Shown piece by piece: positions 1-6,376 of a stretch of 8,403 bases of DNA. The notes under the pieces are model-generated. The model was given only the letters and a program-made list of their open reading frames with translations, was not told the DNA's origin and made no database searches. Position 1 is the stretch's first letter. Every line of letters begins with the position of its first letter. The stretch is from contig CALBPO010000005.1 of NCBI GenBank assembly GCA_937899295.1, positions 1 to 8,403 of the forward strand. Reading direction: 5' to 3'. A program made the position numbers and the translations under genes. Source of the stretch: an uncultured Opitutia bacterium (GTDB lineage Bacteria > Verrucomicrobiota > Verrucomicrobiia > Opitutales > Coraliomargaritaceae).

Positions 1-741
1 CGCCTTTATAGCCATGGTGCTGCGCCCAAAGAAAGGTGGAGCGCTCTGCATCCACGAAAGCCAGTTTTCCATCCTTGGCACGAATCCCCTTCGATGGACC
101 GCCCGCATAGGGCACAAGCTTATCATTGGCACCTGAAACATTCATCAGGCACTTTCCTTTCAACGGAACGACAGATTCGGTATAATTGTTATCAAGCCCC
201 TTCGCTTTGAAAGCAGTGCCATCATGCTGCCAGGCATTCAACTGGCTGACGACCGTGATGTAATGACTAAAATGATCTAACTTCGTCTCGATCGCGAATT
301 GATTGACTAAAGCCGCGCCGTTGGAGCTGCCCATCAATACCGAACCACTGGCTTTCACATTTGAATACTCCGCAAGCTCCGTAACGATTGCTTCAATAAA
401 CTCGCGATCTGTGCCTGTGAGCGCTCCGATACAATATTCCAACTCTTCAAATAGCCCTGCGCAAAGACCATGTTATAGCGTTTGGATAGTTTCTTATGCC
501 GCCTGATAAAGCCTTGCATCGACCTCTCTGCGTTGCCGCCGTTGCCATGCAAGAAGATGAACAGCGGCAAGGGCTCCACACTATCAGGCGCATGCACAAA
601 ATAGCTGCGCTCATAGTCCTGCTCCTGCGACCAATCTTGATTGATCGTATAAGATCCCGACTGTAATTCCGAAGCGAAGCCGACTAAGTGGCTCCCAATT
701 AATAGGGCGATAAAATGAAATAAACGTGAGGATTTTGACAT
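1..741 (-). pseudogene. Secreted alpha/beta-hydrolase esterase (CE1 / PHB-depolymerase-like), frameshifted and 3'-truncated by the window edge
   Basis: Seen: the first frame opens with a signal peptide (MSKSSRLFHFIALLIG..., likely cut after G-F-A at residue 23), followed by a beta strand and the oxyanion-hole motif LHGNGGN (residues 64-70), then VFAQGY and SWNIVSERS (to residue 108, base 419). After that the frame turns to low-quality sequence and stops at 355-357. The next frame, starting at codon 418-416, continues the same fold without a stop to base 1: TGTDREFIEAIV, then the nucleophile elbow GSSNG (bases 331-317; serine codon 325-323), VVSQLNAW, VSGANDKLVPYAGG and HHGYKG. One base missing near 416-421 explains everything. 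Family knowledge: CE1/LpqC-type esterases cleave acyl esters on polysaccharides or polyesters. Inferred role: deacylation of the cluster's glycan outside the cytoplasm. An alternative start at 798 overlaps the regulator's stop (TGATG) but gives an awkwardly long signal peptide. Either a real pseudogene or a sequencing error. Confidence 0.82.
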
Positions 742-797
742 AAGGATACGCGTTAGAGCATAAACAAGACAGTCGATGACTGTCTTACGCTTCAACA

Positions 798-1898
798 TCA
801 CTCAACACTAAACGTCTTAATCTCAGCCGGGATTTTTTTTACAACCCCCTCTGCCCCCTGATGCTCCGCTAAAAATACCTGCACAGCTTCTCGCCCGATG
901 GATTCGATGGGCTGGACCACGGAGTAACGAATCATTGGATTTCGGTCTTTATCATCAGAGTCGAAGGTCGCGATCGGGAGTCGAATCAATTTCTCCATCT
1001 GCGGGGACGGGAACTCATTAAAAAATGCATGCATGCCCTTGATCATATGACTATCCGTCACAAATAAAGCATCCGCATCCAGTCGTCGTGCTGCATAAAT
1101 GCCCGCGCATTCGCCACCCGCTTCATCGACATACAGATCACTGCCTGGCGAAACAACATAGCGCTCGTCAACCGAGATACCATGTGCCTCCAAGGCCGCC
1201 TGGTAGCCTTGATAGCGCAATTGGCGGGCTGTAGTCGTCAAAGCCATACTCAGGAATGCAATCCGTTTAAAACCGTCATTAATGAGATTTTCGGTGAGAT
1301 CAAAACCAGCCTTGAAGTTATCCACGTCCACTCTGTGCGTATGATCCCCCTCTTTGATGCTGGAATCCACCCAAACACTCGGACAGCCAATTTTCTCGAG
1401 AAAATTGCTCAAGCGCTCGTGAGTTGCCACGTAGGGATCAATTACAATCACGCCTTCGCACTTAACGGCATTATACAGATTCAGAATTCGATTGAAATCT
1501 TCCTCCTTTGCCTCAGTCGCATGGAAGGCGACATTCACCGTGGTCGCACCATTGATCAAAGCCTCTCCGTGCACTGCATACAACAATCGGGAATAATACC
1601 AATTCGCACTGCGCCTCCATTCCGGCCAAGGAGAGATGACTAGTATCAGGCGGGTATCACTCGAAGGCGGCTTCCGCTCGATGGTGGTGCCATACCCTGC
1701 ACGACGACTAACATAGCCTTCATTCTTCAACCAAGCCAGCGCCTTCGAAACCGTCAGTCTATTGAGTCCTAATTGCTTGGAAATCTCCAACTCTGTCGGC
1801 AGCAAATCCCCAACTTTCCGATCTTCATCACAAATCATCTCCCACAAATACTTATAGGCGATGTCTTCTTTATTAATCTTCTTACACGACATATTCAT
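798..1898 (-). CDS. GntR-type winged-helix / LacI-type ligand-binding transcriptional regulator
   Basis: A 366-residue cytoplasmic regulator. Seen: residues about 8-75 form a GntR winged helix (P-T-E-L-E-I-S-K-Q-L-G at 34-44, LTVSKALAWLKNEGYV at 48-63, wing RRAGYGTTI). Residues about 82-366 look like the periplasmic-binding-protein-like effector domain of LacI/GalR repressors (VISPWPEW, EGVIVIDPYV, DNFKAGFDLTENLI, FKRIAFLS, RYQGYQAALEAHGI, ALFVTDSHMIKGM, PIATFDSDD and the terminal VVQPIESIGREAVQVFL). Family knowledge: this architecture, as in AraR-like proteins, gives sugar-responsive repressors that release DNA when a mono- or oligosaccharide binds. Its position as the sixth gene of the operon, 31 bases after a sulfatase stop, suggests control of this cluster, probably including itself; the effector is not evident. 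The start is the first ATG; a second is two codons on. Only a weak GAG precedes it. Confidence 0.9.
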   Translation of the reverse strand: MNMSCKKINKEDIAYKYLWEMICDEDRKVGDLLPTELEISKQLGLNRLTVSKALAWLKNEGYVSRRAGYGTTIERKPPSSDTRLILVISPWPEWRRSANWYYSRLLYAVHGEALINGATTVNVAFHATEAKEEDFNRILNLYNAVKCEGVIVIDPYVATHERLSNFLEKIGCPSVWVDSSIKEGDHTHRVDVDNFKAGFDLTENLINDGFKRIAFLSMALTTTARQLRYQGYQAALEAHGISVDERYVVSPGSDLYVDEAGGECAGIYAARRLDADALFVTDSHMIKGMHAFFNEFPSPQMEKLIRLPIATFDSDDKDRNPMIRYSVVQPIESIGREAVQVFLAEHQGAEGVVKKIPAEIKTFSVE

Positions 1899-1929
1899 TT
1901 CAGCTCAAATTTTTATATTCTTAAACGAA

Positions 1930-3462
1930 TTACTCCGAAGTCCCCGAAAGCTCACCAAAAGGTCGACCAATGATCTGCACATAATCAGACAAGTGCGCCT
2001 GCATCACTTTTAATACTTTTTCATACTCTGGATTCTGAGCCAAATTTTTGGTTTCCCGCGGATCCTTTCGCAGATCGAAAAGCTGATCGGGGTCGACGAT
2101 CCCGCCGATATTATCACGTGGCTGTCCAAATGGATTCTTCTCCCACAGAAGGTCAAAGGACCCTTGTGCCAAATGCTCCTTAATCCCACCACTCTGTGGC
2201 GGCACAAAACCACGGTCTAAAGCGTCCTGGTTATAACGGATCGCAATATATTTGTAGTCTTTAGTAATGATTCCTTTAGCAAAGCCACTCTCTGTTAGAA
2301 TTGCCGACTTCAAGATATCTTTCTCGCCGCGCCACACAGGCACAATACTCAAGCCATCCAACTGTAGTCCCTCAAGCGGTTCAGTCTCGGCCAGATCCAA
2401 AAAGGTGGCCGCCATATCCGTCACATCAATCAAGGTGTCATTCTGTGTATTCGGCTCGATGGCTGCCGGCCAACGGGCAATAAATGGAATGTTCGCACCG
2501 CGCTCATAGGGCGACGCCTTGCCAGCATTCTGCTGATCAGATAAGAAGATGATTAAGGTATTATCCAACTCACCTTCAGCTTCCAACTTATCGAGAATCA
2601 CACCAATACCACCATCCATCCACAGGACCATCTCTTTGACCACATTGCGCCACTTTGCATTGGCATCAATATATTTGGAACGTTTAGGCATCAGACCAAG
2701 AAGCTTTTCAGTATAACCTTCAGGCGTATGTCGTATATCGCCCGAATCAATCGGCTCATGAGGGCCATGTGTCGTGGTGAATGCTGTCCACAAGAAAAAG
2801 GGCTTACCTTCGGGAACTTGATCGAGAAAATCCACAGCCCCCTTTACCGTATACTCAATATTATGGTGCTCTAATGCCTTGGGAAAATGATCCAGATTAC
2901 CCTCAGTTATATACTCCGCATAATCGAAACCATAGTTATCTAAACGGACGCGTAACTCATCCTGAATTGCTTTGAGATCGGCAACGACCTGCGGGTCCTT
3001 CGGATTTGCATCTTTAGGAATCTTTTTCCACCTATTTTCCAAATCTAGATCATTATGCCACTTGCCAGTCGCTCCAGTGTAATAGCCGGACTGACGCAAT
3101 GCTTGGACGACCGTCCGCTCATCCGGGCGGAATGCAGCTCCGTTGCGGATCGAAGGCTGCCTCGTCAAGGGCCCGAATATAGAATTCGTGCTTCGGCTGG
3201 CATATAATCCAGTCAAGCAACTATAGCGTGTCGGCACACAGAGCGTCGCCGTAGAATAGGCTCGCGTATGTAAAATGCCCTCCGCTGCAATGCGATCAAT
3301 ATGAGGGGTGGCATACTTTGAACCATAGGCACCGATACTATCCATGTTCTGATCATCACTAATCAATACGAGGATATTAGGCCGCGAGTCCTTCGCGACT
3401 GCCCCCAGTACGAGGAGCACAAGCCCTGCGACCGTCAAAATCTGTATTTTCATTTGGTTCAT
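1930..3462 (-). CDS. Secreted sulfatase, S1 formylglycine family (CVPTR active site)
   Basis: Hydrolyses sulfate esters, most likely on a carbohydrate, in the periplasm or outside the cell. Seen, numbering from the ATG at 3462: signal peptide 1-23 ending G-A-V-A; calcium ligands in SDDQN (D36, D37); signature LCVPTR with C75 (bases 3240-3238) as the residue converted to formylglycine; GKWH with K134 and H136; THGPH around H232-H235; SDQQN with D309 and Q310 as the distal metal pair; K315 in AGKASPYERG; and a C-terminal subdomain with DPDQLFDLRKDPRETKNLAQNP, the usual end of S1 sulfatases. Length 510 residues, normal for the family. The open frame extends to 3576, but that extension runs into the 3' end of the GH130 gene and lacks a signal peptide at its start, so 3462 is preferred; an ATG at 3453 is also possible. 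No Shine-Dalgarno is visible. Subfamily and substrate cannot be fixed by eye. Confidence 0.93.
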   Translation of the reverse strand: MNQMKIQILTVAGLVLLVLGAVAKDSRPNILVLISDDQNMDSIGAYGSKYATPHIDRIAAEGILHTRAYSTATLCVPTRYSCLTGLYASRSTNSIFGPLTRQPSIRNGAAFRPDERTVVQALRQSGYYTGATGKWHNDLDLENRWKKIPKDANPKDPQVVADLKAIQDELRVRLDNYGFDYAEYITEGNLDHFPKALEHHNIEYTVKGAVDFLDQVPEGKPFFLWTAFTTTHGPHEPIDSGDIRHTPEGYTEKLLGLMPKRSKYIDANAKWRNVVKEMVLWMDGGIGVILDKLEAEGELDNTLIIFLSDQQNAGKASPYERGANIPFIARWPAAIEPNTQNDTLIDVTDMAATFLDLAETEPLEGLQLDGLSIVPVWRGEKDILKSAILTESGFAKGIITKDYKYIAIRYNQDALDRGFVPPQSGGIKEHLAQGSFDLLWEKNPFGQPRDNIGGIVDPDQLFDLRKDPRETKNLAQNPEYEKVLKVMQAHLSDYVQIIGRPFGELSGTSE

Positions 3463-3481
3463 TGTAAAAAGATTAAATAGT

Positions 3482-3533
3482 GCTGGCACTTTGCTTGAGC
3501 CGCCGGCCTTGATAAATACCCAATGGCACCAGC
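3482..3533. repeat. Imperfect inverted repeat in the longest intercistronic gap
   Basis: The 79-base gap between the GH130 stop and the sulfatase start holds GCTGGCAC (3482-3489) and GCACCAGC (3526-3533). In the transcript these can pair over 8 positions, two of them G-U, around a loop of about 36 bases that itself contains a GC-rich GCCGGC. It has no following U-run in the transcribed direction, so it is not a convincing intrinsic terminator. It might be an mRNA-processing or stability element, or chance. Confidence 0.2.
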
Positions 3534-3541
3534 GACTCAGA

Positions 3542-4495
3542 CTAGAGCCCCTCCAGGCAAGCGTGAACAGTCTCACTCAAGGAACCAGTCGCGAGACAGA
3601 TGGCGTAATCACAAGCACCGTAGTAGAGGCGAATCTGATCCTTCTCATAATCGGCAATTGCGCCGCAAGGGAAGATCGTATTATCGCAATTACCATGCTG
3701 TTCCCAAGGCTCCTCAGGCATCATCAAGTAGCTATTTGTCTTGCCGATCACCTTCCATGGCTCATCGAGATCCAGCAACATAGCGCCAATGTAGTAATAC
3801 GTGCCACCTGCGGGCGTAAACACCCCGTGGATAATATCGAGCCAGCCATGCTCAGTTTTGATAGGCGGAGTCGGTCCAATTTTCTGAACGTTCCAGAAAC
3901 GATATCCCGCGGCCAATACCGGTTTAAACGCCCCCCAGTGTACGAGGTCTGGCGACGAGCTGATCCAAATATCACCATCGCCACCATCACCGCCGCCCGG
4001 GCGATCCAGCTTGTAGTATTTACCATTGATCTTTTCAGGAAACAACGAGGCCCCGCGATTCTTCGGTTGCGTGATCGTTTCAATACGCTCGTAGCTCTTA
4101 AAGTCCTTCGTGCGTCCAAGCATACCAATCGGCGAATCGAAACCCTGCACCATCACTGGAGTGACGATGTAATACCAATCGTCAATTTTAGTGACACGGT
4201 TGTCGATGAAGTGGTGGTAGCGATCCCAAGGCTCACCAAGCGCTTGCGTGTCGATGAAGTTCTCCTCAGACAGTTCGAAATTGATACCGTCCTTGGAACG
4301 AGCCACACGGGTCTGGCCGACATCGCGACCAAAGCCCTTCGTTGCCGCGTGCTCCACGACAGAAACAAGTAGAATAGTCTCGTCGCCGCATTGAACTGGC
4401 GCCGGATTATAAATCTGAGCTTTACCCGGAAAATCCTTAACATGTAGCAGTGGACCACCTTCGTGGCGCTTGAATATCTTTGTAGCGTCTTTCAT
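3542..4495 (-). CDS. GH130-family mannoside phosphorylase / beta-mannosidase-like glycosidase, cytoplasmic
   Basis: A 317-residue five-bladed beta-propeller enzyme with no signal peptide, so expected in the cytoplasm. Seen: IYNPAP (N30-P31), VARSKDGINFE, IDNRVTKIDDWYYIVTP (97-113), ASLFPEKINGKYYKLDRP (149-166), WISSSPDLVHWG, KIGPTPPIKTEHGWLDIIHGV, YYYIGAMLLDLDEPWKVIG, a CDNTIFPCGAI block and the closing IRLYYGACDYAICLATGSL. These follow the order of GH130 (DUF377) blocks. Family knowledge: GH130 enzymes phosphorolyse or hydrolyse beta-linked mannosides, with a catalytic Asp in an E-D-P-R motif; here it reads I-D-N-R, keeping D98 and R100. A Gly/Asp loop, GGGDGGDGD (167-175), follows the LFPEKI block. 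Inferred role: breakdown of short mannosides after import, downstream of the secreted sulfatases. Whether it is a phosphorylase or a hydrolase is unresolved. It starts 12 bases after the upstream sulfatase stop, with no Shine-Dalgarno. Confidence 0.87.
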   Translation of the reverse strand: MKDATKIFKRHEGGPLLHVKDFPGKAQIYNPAPVQCGDETILLVSVVEHAATKGFGRDVGQTRVARSKDGINFELSEENFIDTQALGEPWDRYHHFIDNRVTKIDDWYYIVTPVMVQGFDSPIGMLGRTKDFKSYERIETITQPKNRGASLFPEKINGKYYKLDRPGGGDGGDGDIWISSSPDLVHWGAFKPVLAAGYRFWNVQKIGPTPPIKTEHGWLDIIHGVFTPAGGTYYYIGAMLLDLDEPWKVIGKTNSYLMMPEEPWEQHGNCDNTIFPCGAIADYEKDQIRLYYGACDYAICLATGSLSETVHACLEGL

Positions 4496-4507
4496 ATAGT
4501 TGATTAA

Positions 4508-6352
4508 TTAGTTAGTTTTCTTTAAACTGAGACTATACAGCCCCATTTCCCCAACCCCCTTAAGGTCGGCAGTTTCCAAAAGTGTGAATGCAAAAGTCTG
4601 CTCGCCGGCGTCTAAGCGCACGCGCCCCATGGGATGAAATTTCTTGCCCTGAACGAGATCGACTTCGTTGCCAGATGCACCCGCCTCAAAACGAATACGT
4701 GTTTCTGCGGGTACCCCAAGCGCTCGCAAAGTCACGGCATACTCGCCGGCTTCAAGCACATCCACTTTCAGCTCCTGCATGGCATTGAGCTCATGGAAAT
4801 ACGTGTTCGCCCAGGTCACCGAGTTCTTCCCCTTCACGCGATAGATGCCCTCCATCTCGAGATATCCCTCACGCCCATCAGTCACATTAAGCTCCTGGAC
4901 CGGATCCGAGAATGCATGCGGATCACTGAGTATCTCATCAAAGGCTGCATAATAGAGCTTCTGCATCGCCGCAAACTTTTCGGGTATTTGATTCTGCAAG
5001 TCAGCCCTCTGCTGTGGATCTTCGATGATATTATAGAGCGACCAGTTCCCCTCATCATTAACAACCACATAGTCCCCGGAATAAAAGCAGCTACTACGCT
5101 GATCAAGCGGCAAGGTGTATTCAGTAAACCGATACGACCAATTATCTTTTTTTCGATGTGATTGGGGCTTCCCTGCCTCTGAAGTAAAGTAGTCTTGCGC
5201 CTTCCAGTCGCCCTGACCTTCGAGTAGGCTAACTAAACTTTGTCCATCAAGATCAGGAACATAAGGTGGACGTATGCCCCCAGCCCACTGAACCAAGGTT
5301 GGATAAATATCCATGACTAAAGTGCGTTGCTCCGTGACCACTCGCGGAGAGTATTTGGCAGGACAATAGACCAAGAGTCGATTTCGCACCGCGCACTCCC
5401 AGCCAGTTGCTTTCTTCTCACGGAATCCACTCGGGTTGCGACGCGCCCACTCCTCCTCATTCAGCGAATAATACTCGCCAGTCTGTCGAAACCAACCGTC
5501 CGCTTGCTGCTCCAGGATACGTGTCGTCGGCGTCGGACCATTATCCCCCAAGAAAAGCACGATGGTATTTTCTGCAATTTGATTCGCCTCCAGCGTATCC
5601 AACACGCGCCCAAGCTGCTCATCAAGCTGTTGCATCATTCCCATAAACATCGCATACTCCGGACCGATCCCTTGATCGATATACTTCTGCTGATATTCCT
5701 GCGGGCATAACCACGGCTCGTGCGGTTGCGCATAGGCCAGATACAAAAAGAAAGGCGCCCCCTTATTCGATTCAATAAACCCAATCGCCTTATCCGTGAC
5801 ACGCTCCACTTGCCAACCGTCTTCAATCCCTGCATAGCGACCATTGTGAAAGAAAGGTGCATTGAAGTGAGTATAGCGCCCATAACTGCGCACTTCTTTT
5901 TGCACGATTGGCCATGCCTCATCAAAGCCACGGCGTGACGGAAGCTCCGCATCAGACAAGCCAAGATTCCACTTCCCGACCATGCCCGTGGCATAGCCGG
6001 CATCCTGCATCGCCTCGCCGAGTAAATACTCATCCATATGAGGACCCTCGGCACCAAAGCCAACGGCGGCGGTTCCTGTTTTTAAATAGTTACGCCCCGT
6101 CATCAAAGCCGAACGTGTCGGCGCGCAGGCCGGCGCGGTATAGAAGCGGTCAAAGCGCACGCCTTTCATCGCCATCCTGTCCATGTTCGGCGTCTGCATC
6201 GGCGCCTGACGAAATCCATAATCATCATAACCTTGGTCATCCGTCATGATCAAAATGATATTCGGCTTCGACTCCGAAGCCTCCGCAACAACGCTTGCAG
6301 TCAACAAGCAGGCCAGCAAAGCGAGCCCAGAAGTTGTGATTAATCCATTCAT
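4508..6352 (-). CDS. Secreted sulfatase, S1 family (CAPTR active site), with extra C-terminal beta-rich domain
   Basis: A 614-residue exported sulfatase, longer than the usual 450-550. Seen, from the ATG at 6352: signal peptide 1-25 with hydrophobic LALLACLLTASVV, cut near A-E-A, though its N-terminus lacks Lys/Arg; TDDQGYDDYG calcium ligands (D38, D39); signature ACAPTR with C76 (bases 6127-6125); GKWN (126-129), where most relatives have GKWH; QPHEPW with H211; GDNG with D270 and N271; DGQSLVSLLEG typical of S1 arylsulfatases. Residues about 487-614 (bases 4511-4894) form a separate beta-strand-rich tail (EGYLEMEGIYRV, ELKVDVLEAGEYAVTLRAL, GRVRLDAGEQTFAFTLLE) resembling an accessory carbohydrate-binding-like sandwich; that role is inferred. 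The frame also has an ATG at 6376 touching the previous stop, but 6352 puts the signal peptide at the N-terminus and has a GGAG upstream. Probably translationally linked to its neighbour. Confidence 0.92.
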   Translation of the reverse strand: MNGLITTSGLALLACLLTASVVAEASESKPNIILIMTDDQGYDDYGFRQAPMQTPNMDRMAMKGVRFDRFYTAPACAPTRSALMTGRNYLKTGTAAVGFGAEGPHMDEYLLGEAMQDAGYATGMVGKWNLGLSDAELPSRRGFDEAWPIVQKEVRSYGRYTHFNAPFFHNGRYAGIEDGWQVERVTDKAIGFIESNKGAPFFLYLAYAQPHEPWLCPQEYQQKYIDQGIGPEYAMFMGMMQQLDEQLGRVLDTLEANQIAENTIVLFLGDNGPTPTTRILEQQADGWFRQTGEYYSLNEEEWARRNPSGFREKKATGWECAVRNRLLVYCPAKYSPRVVTEQRTLVMDIYPTLVQWAGGIRPPYVPDLDGQSLVSLLEGQGDWKAQDYFTSEAGKPQSHRKKDNWSYRFTEYTLPLDQRSSCFYSGDYVVVNDEGNWSLYNIIEDPQQRADLQNQIPEKFAAMQKLYYAAFDEILSDPHAFSDPVQELNVTDGREGYLEMEGIYRVKGKNSVTWANTYFHELNAMQELKVDVLEAGEYAVTLRALGVPAETRIRFEAGASGNEVDLVQGKKFHPMGRVRLDAGEQTFAFTLLETADLKGVGEMGLYSLSLKKTN

Positions 6353-6364
6353 AGCGTTATGAGT

Positions 6365-6368
6365 CTCC
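6365..6368 (-). promoter_or_regulatory. Possible Shine-Dalgarno for the middle sulfatase
   Basis: GGAG on the minus strand lies 12 bases before the ATG at 6352, slightly further than ideal. It is the only recognisable Shine-Dalgarno-like element before a start in this window. It lies downstream of the alternative ATG at 6376, so it favours 6352. Confidence 0.35.
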
Positions 6369-6376
6369 AATGGCAT

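Noticed and set aside
416..421. Programmed ribosomal frameshift in the esterase
   Set aside because: No slippery heptamer or downstream stem was recognised, and this esterase family is not known to use recoding.
1899..1929. Separate promoter (TATAAA-like) for the regulator
   Set aside because: A short A/T-rich spacer gives such matches by chance and no matching -35 element was found.
3463..3576. N-terminal extension of the third sulfatase to a start at 3576
   Set aside because: It overlaps the GH130 3' end, reads as unstructured Trp/Arg/Ser-rich sequence and would bury the signal peptide at residue 39.
3491..4372. Long plus-strand open frame of 293 codons opposite the GH130 gene
   Set aside because: It is antisense to a gene with clear GH130 motifs, its translation has no recognisable motif, and it is Arg/His/Ile-rich as expected of a shadow frame.
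4634..5161. Plus-strand open frame of 175 codons
   Set aside because: It lies opposite the middle sulfatase and has no motif or start context of its own.
6287..6352. Lipoprotein signal on the middle sulfatase (L-L-A-C)
   Set aside because: Leu at the -2 position fits the lipobox poorly, the N-terminus has no Lys/Arg, and a standard cleavage site (A-E-A) follows.
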